Shown: positions 13,101 to 25,400 of the stretch, one piece after another
How positions within the stretch are numbered: the first letter of the stretch is position 1
Layout of the letters: each line of letters starts with the position of its first letter
Source: Eunapius fragilis
Taxonomy: Eukaryota; Porifera; Demospongiae; Spongillida; Spongillidae
Direction of reading: 5' to 3'
Assembly: GCA_963681505.1 (NCBI GenBank)
Contig: OY811986.1
Location: 5,655,238 to 5,719,237, forward strand
Length of the DNA stretch: 64,000 nt
The notes under the pieces: model-generated
Database searches by the model: none
What the model saw: only the letters and a program-made list of their open reading frames with translations
What the model was told of the DNA's origin: nothing
Program-made: the position numbers and the translations under genes

Positions 13101-13805
13101 CAACTTGGCGCCGGCGCGAACATACCGACGCAAGTAAGCTGTCACGTTTACTTCTACTATAACTCCAGCTGTAACGTTTTTCAAGTGAAAGAGCGGACTG
13201 GCTTGTTTGGTCTCATCCGTGTCTGTCGTTAGGTTGTAAAAGGCATTCAATGTGCCGTTCGTCAAATCGGAGGGGACGCTAGCACTTACGTTCAGTACTT
13301 TGATCGCTGGATGAGCGAACGTAGCTAGGGAGATGCTACTCACTGCAGAGAGAGCTGAAACTAAATAGCGAAAGCGGAACGTTTCTCCCCCTTTAAGTGC
13401 AATCGTACCAGCAGCAGGGGCCGCAATTTGGAGCAGGAGAGGGTAGCGACACTGCGCGCTCACTCCCGCTGTGTGTGTTGCCACAAAGGTACAGTTCTCC
13501 TCGCCTGATGCTATTTCGACAGCAATGACGCTCGAAACCAATGCACAATAGTTAGTGCGCACCGTTACCGCTGTCCCGTTGTTGTACTTCGAGTAGGTCG
13601 CATCCACATTCTTCCCGTTCACTTTGAGGGACGGGTTCACTGTTTCGCACGGTGCCCGGAGGCTGCAAACGATTGGATCTCCCAAGCACACCGTCGAGGT
13701 GCTCAGTGTTGACGAGCAGTTTAGCCTGGCAGGCAGGAGTGCCGTAGCCCCAAATCCAACCACCAAAGAGACACTTATAACATAATATGGTAGCCTGCAA
13801 TTCAT
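65..13805 (-). CDS. Large single-pass membrane protein with coiled-coil tail, limbin/EVC2-like
   Basis: Multi-exon gene (about 20 or more exons). Exon 1 (13805-12136) opens with a hydrophobic signal-type N-terminus (MNCRLPYYVISVSLVVGF). It joins exon 2 (12081-11669) across a 54-bp GT-AG intron, and the phases match there and into the next exon near 11330. Later blocks lie near 11020-10410, 10250-10125, 9370-9155, 8590-8320, 8095-7850, 7800-7255, 7150-6920 and 6575-6331. They encode a long ectodomain rich in N-x-S/T sites, with repeated beta-sandwich-like units (patterns such as AYNVSINLTLP) that recall DUF11 repeats. A Thr/Ile-rich repeat lies at 5600-5290. One membrane helix (RIAILFVCIISLASLCCLP) lies near 3870-3790 and is followed by charged coiled-coil exons down to TAA at 67-65. 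Signal peptide, glycosylated ectodomain, one helix and coiled-coil tail is the layout of limbin (EVC2), a ciliary Hedgehog-signalling regulator. That identity is inferred from architecture only; the ectodomain is much longer than in vertebrate EVC2. Gene existence is well supported, the name is not. Confidence 0.6.
2139..2345. repeat. 34-bp minisatellite with palindromic junctions, about 6 copies
   Basis: Intronic tandem array in the limbin-like gene. Each unit carries GTTAAC and ACATGT palindromes, and most unit junctions form the perfect 12-bp palindrome GGTTACGTAACC. Confidence 0.9.
2365..2480. repeat. 20-bp tandem repeat, about 5 copies
   Basis: Direct repeats built on GGTCACATGCCTAAGTTCTA with single-base variants. 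The array directly follows the 34-bp array in the same intron. Confidence 0.85.
3955..4100. repeat. Roughly 20-bp tandem repeat in the intron before the membrane-helix exon
   Basis: Repeats of CATGGGGACCATGTGATAGG lie between the last ectodomain exon (donor near 4113) and the exon coding the membrane helix. Minus-strand translation across it is a repeat artefact. Confidence 0.8.
4865..5112. repeat. GTGGAGTG-type simple/minisatellite array
   Basis: G-rich array of GAGTGGGGAGTGAGGCAGT-like units in an intron of the limbin-like gene. The Ser/Thr/His/Pro-rich translations it yields on the minus strand are not taken as coding. Confidence 0.8.
5290..5600. repeat. 66-bp coding tandem repeat, about 4 copies (Thr/Ile-rich stalk)
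   Basis: On the minus strand each unit encodes 22 residues of the form TITPTTTIITESTLTITTAV. The array is in frame with clear ectodomain sequence (GSIQIVNTSSPYTFGGNLTI), so it is probably translated as a mucin-like Thr-rich spacer in the limbin-like protein. Confidence 0.75.
6060..6330. repeat. 20-bp tandem repeat (CCTATGTTAACTCTTCCTAA), about 13 copies
   Basis: Intronic array immediately downstream, in gene orientation, of the exon at 6575-6331. It is complementary in sequence to the array at 6655-6925 on the other side of that exon. Confidence 0.9.
6655..6925. repeat. GGTTAGGAAGG-type tandem array, inverted relative to the 6060-6330 array
   Basis: Repeats of GGTTAGGAAGGGTTGAGAA and variants upstream of exon 6575-6331. 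It contains GGTTAGGAAGGGTTAAC, the exact reverse complement of a 17-mer in the other array. Confidence 0.9.
8279..8315. repeat. (GT)n microsatellite
   Basis: Pure GT run of about 36 bp in an intron of the limbin-like gene. Confidence 0.95.
9508..9593. repeat. (GA)n microsatellite
   Basis: GAGA/GGGA run, intronic. A second GA tract lies at 10030-10103. Confidence 0.95.
10030..10103. repeat. (GA)n microsatellite
   Basis: GAGA tract interrupted once by AAATA, intronic in the limbin-like gene. Confidence 0.95.
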
Positions 13806-13947
13806 TGCCTAGGCTTGCTTTACAACGTGCCAAAAATCAGCGCCGAGTTGAGTGTAAATCATGTCTTCCGTCAGGTTGCAAACCAGACGGTAATTTGCGA
13901 GTGAAGTGCTTTCTCACACACACTTACATAAATATAGATATAATTAT

Positions 13948-16458
13948 TTAGTTCGTTTTTTCAGTCGGTAGCGCTTTTGATTCCACGTAAGACTTCGCCT
14001 TCTCCCTCACGCTCTCAACGTGTGCGTTGGATCCGTGTGCCTTCTCAAACTCTACGTACCGCTTAAACATGAATGCCATCTTCTTAGCGGATATCTTCAA
14101 ATGGATTGCTCTCTCAAACAGTTCTCTAAAGATGATAATTTGCAAGCATGTCAACACACACAACTGACTGACATACCTAACTTTTTTCACTTCTCCTTTT
14201 TTAAGCATCATGTCAATATAGACGCTCCATAAGTCCACTCTCTTTGGGTAGGTGGATACCAAGCTCTCAAACTCAGTAGCACCCCTCTCATATTCTCCAT
14301 ACTGAAATTCAAACTGGGCAAACTTCGATATAGCATCCACATCTTTATAATAGAAGGTTGGTCGGAAAGGGGGGGGGGGGGGGATGACATTTTTGGTATC
14401 AAGCGTTTCAGAGGCCACTCACGATGCTGCTTGCTTGGCAGGTTCTTCAGGCACTTCTGGAGCAGGCTCCTGGCAGCTGGCAACCTACCCTGCTTCATGA
14501 GAAACAGGCCATACTGCGTCCACACCTTCACACTGCTACCAAAACGTTTTGTCATCGTCTGGTACAGCTGCTCAGCCAGCTGCAGTGAATCGGATAAACA
14601 TTACATACACATTACATCATCACATTACACATTACATCATCACATTACACATTACATCATCACATTACATATCACATCATCACATTACATATCACATCAT
14701 CACACATACACATGTGCCACATCACATACTTACATCAAACTTCTTGGCTCTGGTATATATTGAAGCAAGTTTAAAAAACACAGTCAACTGGTCATTCTGC
14801 TTCAGCGCTTCCTCAAATGCCTGCACGAGCGATTCCTGTGTACCATATAGATTCTCCAAGTTCATCAGCGCCACCCACACGTTTAGCTTCTCGTGCTCCT
14901 CCCTGGAAGAGTACCATCGTACAATGACACACCTGCGTGACAATCTAGCAGCGTCCCAGTGAGACTGTACCTGAATGAGATGGTTCTGAGGGCCCTCTCG
15001 GCGACACCTCTTGCCTTATCCACCTCTGCCGTGTGGAGGTAGAAGGCCATGTACTGGACCCAGACAGCAGAGCTGTTGGGACGCGACACCAACAACCGGT
15101 CAAAGTCATCGGGGGTCTCTGGAGCCCTGTTTGTGTCCAGCAGGGTCTGCTCCATCTATGGGTATATATATATACCTTCAACTTTTTTTTTCCCCCTTAA
15201 GTGGAAGGAAAATGACTTACTGTATACAAGGAAGCCTCTTCTGCCATCTTTGTTGCTCTCTTCTGACGCTTTGATTTCTTAGCAGGTGGCTACCAATGTA
15301 AGCACACACACACCATGTAAGCAGCCTTTCACCTCTCCAACACCTCCCCCCCACCACATAAGCAGGACTTTCACCCACCCTACCATATAAGCAGGCCTTC
15401 ACCCACCCTATCATATAAGCAGGCCTTTCATCCCGCCAGCAACAGCAAACTAACCACATCCAGTTCATCCTCATCCTCATCCTCCTCGCTGCTTGAAGGG
15501 TCATTCTTCAGTTGTGCAGTGTCCCACACAAATCCACCAGTAGGCTTTAGGGTCGGCTTAGCTGTTTTTCCACCTTTGGCCCCTCCCTCAACCTTCCCCT
15601 CCTCCTCCTCCTCACTGGTGACCACTGCTTTCTCCTCTTCACTTGAACTATAAAACAGAAGCCACACACATTAAAAATCACACCATGATGCTACATGCAC
15701 TTAATAAAAAGGCTAACTAGCTACAGTTCCAGCTCAGTCATAGAGAAATGAACCATATATATATTGATGACTAAGCCAAGTACTAGTTTTTATTTTCTCT
15801 ATGACTGAGCTGGGATTGTAGCTACACATTGTCAGTGTCATGTTTAACTTAAGGACTACAGCATACCATTGCGCGTGTCAGTAAAATTATTTTATAATGT
15901 GGTAGAACATTTTAAATGTAGGCATACATAGTCCCCACCTCCCGTCACCTTGACTCAGCACATAGTCCCCACCTCCCATCACCTTGACTCAGCACAGTCC
16001 CCACCTCCCATCACCTTGACTCAGCACATAGTCCCCACCTCCCATCACCTTGACTCAGCACACAGTCCCCACCTCCCATCATCACCTTGACTCAGCACTC
16101 TCCCCATCACTGGTTGGTCTTGCCTTCTTTTTCCTATCCTTTCCTTGTGTCTTCCTCAGCTCTTTAGCAGCCGCTGGGTCGATGTGAGACAGCCGCAGGG
16201 AAAGCTCCACTTTCTTCTCGCTCACATCCACCCTAGTTCAAAATAAATGCACTCAAAGACTGCTACTAGCCAAATGACCAGCGTGCAGACTTTACCCTAA
16301 CACCTTTGCCCTGACCAGTTTGCCAACAGGATGTATACTTTTGAAGTCCTTGACAAACCCATCAATCAGATTGGTTATCTTAATACGCCCATCAACAGTA
16401 GGTCCAAGCCTGCAAGCGGTTGCATTTAAAAAATCAACACACCTGATAATTACCAACT

Positions 16459-16509
<51 letters not shown>

Positions 16510-19500
16510 ATGAGTGCCTTAGCTGAAGTTCCCCAGATGACTTACAACTAACCACCCCACACTTCTGCAACAAGTGGCTCCCCCCCCCCACCCCTCCCTT
16601 ATATACTCACCTCACAAAGACTCCAACGTTTGAGGCTGCCTTCACGTAGCCTCGCACCAACTGACCCACCACCAGGTCCTCCACAGTCCTCACCTCTGGG
16701 TCGACAGGGTCCTTGCTGGGCACCTTATCTTTAACCACCTCCTCCCCAGTCCTGGAAGCTCTCAGGGACAAGTCGATCTTGTCGCCATCAACGGAAAGAA
16801 CATAGCACCTTTAAAATAAAGGTAAAAAAGAGGACAGTTTGGTTTATCCTGTGACAATCAGATGACTAATGTCGTCGGTAATGTTTACTTGACAAAGTCA
16901 AGCTTCTTTGCCGCTAGCAGGGGGTTGTCAACGTAGTGGTCAGTCACATTTGTGATGTCTACCCTCCCCACAGTGGAGAAGGGGAGGGACACAAGCAGGC
17001 CTCCTTCTTTGGACAGCAGGGACAAGGGGTGCCCCACCACCAGGTCGCCAACTCTGGGTTCCGCAACTGGACCTTCGGAATGACACCAAAGGACACGTTC
17101 TCAAATGGATAGCTCTTTGACAGCCCACTACATTCAACCAAAAAAAACCTTGGACTTACTACTGGGTGGCCCTAACGCTCTGTTCCGACCTGCCCATAGA
17201 TGAACAACTCTCCTCCACATATCAACCCCTATTACATGCACACCATTTATGGCCACTCGTAGCACTACTGGTTAGGTACCCTTCCCCTTTTCCTTCCTCA
17301 ACCGGCCAGGACGGAGGCTTACCCATCAAAGACACCAGACCTTTACATCTCCTTGAAGACCCTCGCTTCACTACAGTGCACTCAACGGCCTCCCCAGGTG
17401 AGTAGTGGGATGAGAGCGTCCTGAGGACCTGGACGAACGGATGTGGAAATGCGACCAAATTTATTCCCACTCCTGTAGGAACATCAGACTTCTCCCTCTC
17501 TCCACCCCCCTCCAAACTCCAGCTCTAGCCCACTGGGGATATAACCTTACCCCTAATGGATCCAAGTCCCACTATGACCCAACAGTTGCCGTCTGAGAGC
17601 CCGAACCAACATAAATCCATTTAATGCTCACCTCAGTCTGACTGGACACCAGTAGGGGCGGGGCATGGACAAGAACCGACGGAGAGAGTGCAATGTACAG
17701 ACCCTTTCCAACCTGGGTGATGGTGATGGTGACAGTGATGGTGCCTTGTCATAATACCACAGCACCAGAAGGTACCACCACCTACTCACCTCAGTGATGT
17801 AACCCACCAGGGTCTTGCCTGGGGTAAGGTCCACGTCCAATACCTCCTTAGTAATGGGTGTGGTAGGATCCATGAGGCTATAGGAAGGTGTGTACCAACA
17901 GCCAGTAAGTAACACCACACAACACTTCTGCTGCCAATGGTGTGATGCAGCATCATCATCAGTGGTAGCTAACCTTGGCTTGGTAGTCAAGTCCAGGACG
18001 GTGGTCTTTGAAACCAACTTTTCATTTGACCTGAAGGGTGGGAAAACTTTGGTGAAAAATGACAAGTGTGCATGTGTACGTGTGCATGTGTACGTGTGCA
18101 TGTGTACGTGTGCATGTGTACGTGTGCATGTGTACGTGTGCATGTGTACATATGCATGTGTACACGTGTGTGCATGTGTGTATGTACGTGTGCATGTGTA
18201 CGTGTGCATGTGTGTGTTGGCCGTACCCTTCTGAATGTTGCTCGTTGCATGCTATCACTCTTGCTCTTAGCACATCACCAGGTCCAATACCTTTTGAGAA
18301 GAAGAACCCCTGGAGATTTGGTGGGTGGGGTAGGGGTGAAGATTTGAAAAGTAGTACTTAAAAGTACACAGACACATATATACATACACATACACATACA
18401 CATACATACATAAATGCCCACATACATACATACATACATACATACATACAAACATACAAATACACATACACACACACACATACACACACACCTTCTTCAC
18501 AGAATCCTTCAACATGGTACAGTGTATCCTTCCTCTGAGGAATCTATACTTCACATTGATCTGGGCCGGGGCTACCTTCTGAACACTGCACACACATTTC
18601 ATTAGTTTTGACATACCACCCCATGCCCTCAGTTAACTCACACAACATCAATGATGTCACCAACATTGACCTCCACAGGGATGTGTTGTGTGGTGGTGAT
18701 GGTGGGGTGCCCAGACCTTGTCGTGGGAGGGGCTGACAGCAGCTGCACAACGGGAGGTCCATCAAGTGCCCCATGGAGAACAGAGGCTTGCCTACAATGT
18801 TATAACAAGGAGAGAGACATATCACCTTACACACACAGCACACACACACATACACACACACACGGCACACATACACATACACACACGGCACACACACACA
18901 CATACACATACACACACAGCACACACACTCCCTACCTGAGGACCACTGCCGAAAGCTGCTCTCCTGGTTTGAGCTTGGCCACATAATCTGGAGTACAACC
19001 TAGCTGACCCTGTAAGGACAGTGGAGATGGAGAGGCAGAGAAGGGAAGGTGGAGAGGTGGAGGCAGAGTGGAGGTGGAGGTGGAGGCGGCGGAGTGAAGG
19101 TGGAGGTGGAGGTGGAGTGAAGGTGGAGAGGTGGAGAGGTGTAGGTGGAGTGAAGGTGGAAAGGTGGAGGTGGAGAGGTGGAGGCAGAGTGAAGGTGGAG
19201 AGGTGGAGGTGGAGTGAAGGTGGAGAGGTGGAGGTGGAGTGAAGGTGGGGAGGTGGAGGTGGAGGTAGGGTGAAGGTGGGGAGGTGGAGGTGGAGTGAAG
19301 GTGGGGAGGTGGAGTGAAGGTGGAGGTGGAGTGAAGGTGGGGAGGTGGAGGTGGAGGTAGGGTGAAGGTGGAGAGGTGGAGGTGGAGTGAAGGTGGAGAG
19401 GTGGAGGTGGAGAGGTGGAGGCAGAGTGAAGGTGGAGAGGTGGAGGCGAAGTGAAGGTGGAGAGGTGACAGGAGGGAGGTACACGTCACTCACTGCATCA

Positions 19501-21345
19501 AATATTCCAAAGGCTGGGTATACACCCGCTATGGTTGAACAGCTGCAAAGGATGTAGTAGGGTGTCTTGTACTCAACAGTGACAAGCACAGTACTGCCAA
19601 GTTCCATCTGCAAGGGTGCACAGAGGAAGGAGGTAGCAGTCACATGACAAGCCATACAGGCCATAAGTATGTCACATGACAAGCCTTACAGGTCGTATGT
19701 ATGTCGCAAGAAAGCCATGCAGGTCATAAGTATGTCACGTGACAAGCCATACAGGCCATAAGTATGTCACATGACAAGCCATACAGGTCATACAGGCCAT
19801 AAGTATGTCACATGACAAGCCATACAGGCCATAGTATGTCACATGACAAGCCATACAGATCACAAGTATGTCACATGACAAACATACAGGCCATAGTATG
19901 TCACATTACAAGCCATACAGATCATAAGTATGTCACATGACAAACCATACATGCGGGCCATAACTATTAACAATGTAAGCTAGGCAATGATGTCACAGGG
20001 TGCACACACACGTCGTCTCACCACTGAATGTTGTAGCTTCTTTCCTTTTCCCTTGACTGTCTTCTTGGTACTAGCAGCCTCAACCAGGCGGGGGTTTAGG
20101 CTGACTATGAGTGAGCCACCACTTACATCCACGTCCATGATGCAGACCTTCACAGAGGAACCAACTTCTGGGACTGGATGAGAAAGAAGAAGCAATGGGG
20201 AACAGAGGTGTGGAGATGTGTGTGGACAATGGTTATGAGGGAAATAGTGGCAGTAAAGGTGGTGATGAGGTGATGGTGGGGATGATGGGGGGTGGTGGTG
20301 GGAGGGACAGTAGTGATGAAGGGATGGTAGTGGTGAGGGGATGGTGGTGATGGGGATAGTTGTGGCTTACTTTTGGTAGGAAGGACTGCATGTGCTCTAA
20401 CTCTGTTCTCCAACTCTAGCACCACAGTATCCCCCTGGAGGGCTGTTACCTACAGCATTGTGAAATCATTTATCTGCACGTACCATAATGCAACCATGGT
20501 CCATTACATCGTTCTAGTTTACTGAGACATGCTAAGCCATGGTAATTGAGTACTCTCATAACAGTTAAGTTAAATAATGCAATGAGACATATGCTACTAT
20601 GGTAATAACCATTTCACACAAAAAAAAAAAAAAAAAAAAAAAAAAAGACAGTCTAAAAAACAGCTGGTCTATTTTTGAATGTCTTCCATCCACAATCTGC
20701 AGATTACTCAATTCCACATACCTCTCCTTCAGCACAGCTTCCAGGCCTGAAGGCTTTCACCAGTGCTGGTTCCATGATTCCCCCTGCAGAGAAGAGAGAC
20801 AACAAGCAGCCTATAAAACTGTCTTTTTACCAAAAGGGTTGCGGAACATGCTTACCCTGGCCACCCAATAAAACATCTCTCTCGCTAAGAAGCCGTTCAA
20901 ACTGCAACACACTATCCTCCAACACCTCCTTTGGGGACAGTCTGGTGCCTGACTTCAAGTCAGAGGGTTTCAGGGTCACAAGAAATCGCTCCTTAGCTGC
21001 GTCAACTTCAATAATCTGTCAAAATAATGTACCACACCTTACTACACCTGGGGCAGGTCAGACATTACTATGTGAGTGAATTACTTCTCCTGTACACACA
21101 CAACATCATGTAGTGACATCAATAATGACATCACATAATGACACCTTAAAAATTCTTTACACATCACACACACATATATGTATTTTAAAGCTGCTTTTCA
21201 TAGATCCTTCTTCACCTTCCCATTAAAATGTGGCCCTCTGTGGAGTTGCCAATGCGGCATAAGCCCCACAGAAAAAGATTACCAGTACACAACAAATAGC
21301 TAACTTACCAGTCCATTCAGGGTACTTAATAAAAGTTTAACAGTA

Positions 21346-21378
<33 letters not shown>

Positions 21379-22329
21379 ACCACTATGCAATAGATTTAGT
21401 TGGGGGGGGGGGGGGGGGGGGAGGGAGGGGGAGGGAACACTACACAATAGATTTAGTTGGGAGGGGGGTAGGGGGAAACACTACGCAATAGATTTAGTTG
21501 GGGGGTACGCGATAGATTTAGTTGGGGGGGTGACAACTACCACAATAGATTTCTGATAAATTACCAGTACAGATACAATGTAATCAGTAAATACTACTAG
21601 AAGCTGGGGCTGGACTCACCTTGGCTCGGACTGTCTGCATCTCCTGATAGATGTCACTGGGGTTGACCACAAAATCATCAGAGAGGTTCTTGATTGGAGC
21701 TAGTCCACAGCAATTGTCAGGGAATTCCACAAAACAGCCATATGGCATTGCTTTCTTAATAAAGCCCATCCGAACAAGCCCAACCTGTCAGAAATCGCTG
21801 GTTATATCCAAATGGAGGTCACATGATTAGCCCCACCCACCTTGAGGTCAGAGAAGGCGGGGCCTTTTCCTTCCTTCTTGATCTGCTCCACCAAAGATGA
21901 CTTCAGGGTCACCAGAGCAGGCCTGAAACTCAGCTTCTTACAGACCACCATCACATTGCTCAGTGTGTACTGTCTGCCTGTAGTGGTGTGTGTGTGTGTG
22001 TGTACAAGTGTGCCCATGTGTGCCCATGTGTGTGTGTGCAAGTGTGCCCATGTGTATGTGTGCAAGTGTGCCCATGTGTGTGTGTGCAAGTGTGCCCATG
22101 TGTGTGTGTGTGTGCAAGTGTGCCCATGTGTGTGTGTGTGCAAGTGTGCCCATGTGTGTGTGTGTGTGTGTGTGTGCAAGTGTGCCCATGTGTGTGTGTA
22201 CCCATGTGGGTGTGTGCAAGTGTATGTGTGCATGGATATGTACGTATGTGGTGTTTACATGTGTGTGTGTACCCATGTGGGTGTGTGCAAGTGTACGTGT
22301 GCATGGATATATGTACGTATGGGGTGTTT

Positions 22330-22409
<80 letters not shown>

Positions 22410-25400
22410 CAGGTGAGCAGGAATCAAATTAAAGGGGTGGATAGAACAAGAGAGGAAATGTGAAGTCATATGTGAGAGGCCACAACATCCTTACCTTCCT
22501 TAGAAGTCTGCTCCAGTCTGGTCTGGTGGAGCTTCAGCAGCGACGGACACAACGCAGCATAGTCAGAGAGGTGTAGTGTGGGGAGGAAGGCCAACTCCCC
22601 ACTGGGTGCCCTGAGGTTGATGCCACCGGAGGTGATCCCCATCACCTCCAGGTCCATCACCATGGAGACATCCAAGGTGCTTCCTTCTGCTACCTCGTCT
22701 GCACTCTGTCGAAAGGAAAGCTTCAGCTCTTTGGTGGCCGGGACGCACTCCAGCACTCGACACTCCACCACCTGCCCCACAGAGAACACAGCACTCGGGT
22801 CGGTCACCAGCTGCGTCGAGCTGAGCTCCAGTTTGTGGACCCTCCCAACAACGTTGCCGAAGAACCGCACCACACACCCAATGTCGCGCACCACAGCAAT
22901 CACTCCCAAGTAGGCGTCCCCCTGCTTCGCCTGGGCATAATCACACAGAGGCTCTCTCGTCGACTGGACCAAACTCTTCTTGCATGTAAGTAGAAGTCTT
23001 CTCTTCTCCGGCTCCAAGGACAGGACCCGACATTTCACCGCCATACCTTCCTTGAACCTTGCCTTCGGGTTCTTCAGGTCCACGTCTGCCAAGTGCATCC
23101 TGGGAACCATGCCCCTTATTGTGTCCGTGATACTGACGATCATGCCAAAGTCTCCATGCCGTTCCACCTTCCCCACGACCATCTCTGCTACCTTCAGGTC
23201 CGCAAACTTCATGTATGGACGCTCCAGCACCGAGGGCTGAAGGCTCACAATGGCAAACCCGTCCAACCGGTTAAACTGGATCACCCTGCAGGCATGGCGA
23301 GAACCAATCTTGTACTCCTTTCCGATAGCATCTTTTTTCTCGTCGTAGATCAGGGCAAGGGGACAGAAACCAAACGTGCCATTGCCTAGGTCTAGAACCA
23401 AGGCACGATTAGAGTCTACCCACACCACTGTTGCCGCTGGATGTAAGGGGAGGGGGGAGGAGGGGAGGGAAGAATGAAGGAGGATTGAAGAGCAGAAGAG
23501 GGACAGAAGAGAAGAGGGAAGTGACAACAGAGGTGAGAAGGGAAGGAGAGGTCAAGGAGGGAAGTGACAAAAGAGGTGAGAAGGGAATGGGAAGTCAAGG
23601 AGAGACAACAGAGGTGAGAAGGGAAGGAGAGGTCAACGTCAAGAATTGAGTGAGCACCCAATACTATAAGAGCTACCACATAGCAGCCTCCTAAATATGT
23701 CCCCAGCCCGTCAGTAGCAACAGGCTGTCCAATCCCTTTACCTGTGAATTTGTCTCCGATTTCCACATCTCCAAACTGCTGACTGTTCCCGCATACCACA
23801 TGTTTGCTCTGGGCCACGCCCACCAGCTTGGCGGGAGTGTCAACCCATACGATACGCCCTTTCATCTTCTTCTTTAGCTGCACCTCATCCAGTGAGTAAT
23901 TCCTGTCAGGAAGGTGGTGAGCTCCTACCCACCCTTCAAAGCTGCCCAGAAAGGATCCAACTACTCCATTTAGTGCCACCTGGGGACAAGAATAACACAT
24001 CAAAAAAGCAATAACCAATGTGGGTTATATATCAGGGTACCCACCCACCATCATCTCCCAGGGTACCCACACTCCCTCCCACCCTCACCTCCCAGGGTAC
24101 TCACCCTCCCTCCCACCCTCCCCTTCAGGGTACCCACACTCCCTCCCACCCTCACCTCCCAGGGTACCCACCCTCCCCTCCCAGGGTACCCACTTACCCA
24201 TCGTCCCTCACCTCCCAGGTACCCCCTTTCGCACCCTCCCTCACCTCCCAGGGTACCCACCCTCCCTCCCCTCCCCTCACCTCCCAGGGTACCCACCCTC
24301 CCTCACCTCCCAGGGTACCCACACTCCCTCCCACCCTCACCTCCCAGGGTACCCACCCTCCCTCACCTCCCAAGGTACCCACCCTCCCCTCCCAGGGTAC
24401 CCACCTACCCATCCTCCCTCACCTCCCAGGGTACCCACCCTCCCTCACCTCCCCTCACCTCCCAGGGTACCCACCCTCCCTCCCCTCCCCTCACCTCCTG
24501 GGGCGTTATGTTAACTAATAGTCCTGGAAGTAGTGATTGGAGGATAACAGTGGCAGTTGCTGGGAGGACGGAAGCCAGCACACGACTTGGGTTGATCGTC
24601 ACGGGAACCGACCTCGCATCGGCCCCTCCTAGAATCAGACACTGAACAACCTGACCACGAGCCAGGGGTTTCCCCTTGTTGCGGGTCTCCACAAACTCTT
24701 CTGCATTCTTCTTCAGGAGGAACCCATCCTTACCAGCTACGCCAAAGTCCACAATGTAACCATGGTCCTCAACACTCTTGATCCATCCTGGTATCACCTG
24801 GGGAGGTTGAGGGTGAATGTGTGAGACGGTGTGAGTGGGGGAGGTGGAGGGGGAGAGGTGGTGGAGGGGGAGGAGAGGTGGTAGAGGGGGAGAGGTGGTA
24901 GAGGGGGAGAGGTAGAGGAGGGGGAGAGGTGATGGAGGGGGAGAGGTGGAGGGGGAGAGGTGGAGGGGGAGAGGTGGAGGGGGAGAGGTGGTGGAGGGAG
25001 TGGTTTGAGAATAAGGTTGAGGGGGGGGGGGCGTGAATCAAAAGAGCAGTGAGTGATATGCAAGGTGTATCAAGCAAGCAGAAAAAAAAGGAAAGAATGC
25101 GAAATTAAAATGAGGAATTTTTGACAAAAGGGGGGGGGGGGGGCAATGGACCCACCATGTCTGCCTTCACATCACCAACTGAGAGGTTGGCATTTACCAA
25201 ACGAGGGTTGACAGAAAGTGAGACCCTGTTGTCAATAATGGCTGTGACATAGCAAGGTAGAAGGGCTCCAATCTGGAACAGCTGCTCCATCTTGGGAACA
25301 GACTGTTGCTCAGCAACCTGCAAGGCAACAGACAAGGGCCCTTTTGTTAACCTTAACCCTTTCTCCCCTAGCCCAACAATGTGAGGGCCCTTTTGTTAAC

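Noticed and set aside
21348-21422. Poly-G runs as functional G-quadruplex elements
   Set aside because: Homopolymer lengths are error-prone in sequencing, so no claim is made beyond noting the tract.
21842-22469. Several Cys/Val- or Thr/His-rich ORFs on both strands
   Set aside because: They are translations of a GT-rich array in a PDCD11 intron.
24018-24518. Pro-rich ORFs of about 165 residues in two frames
   Set aside because: Translations of the 26-bp GGGTACCC array; intronic.
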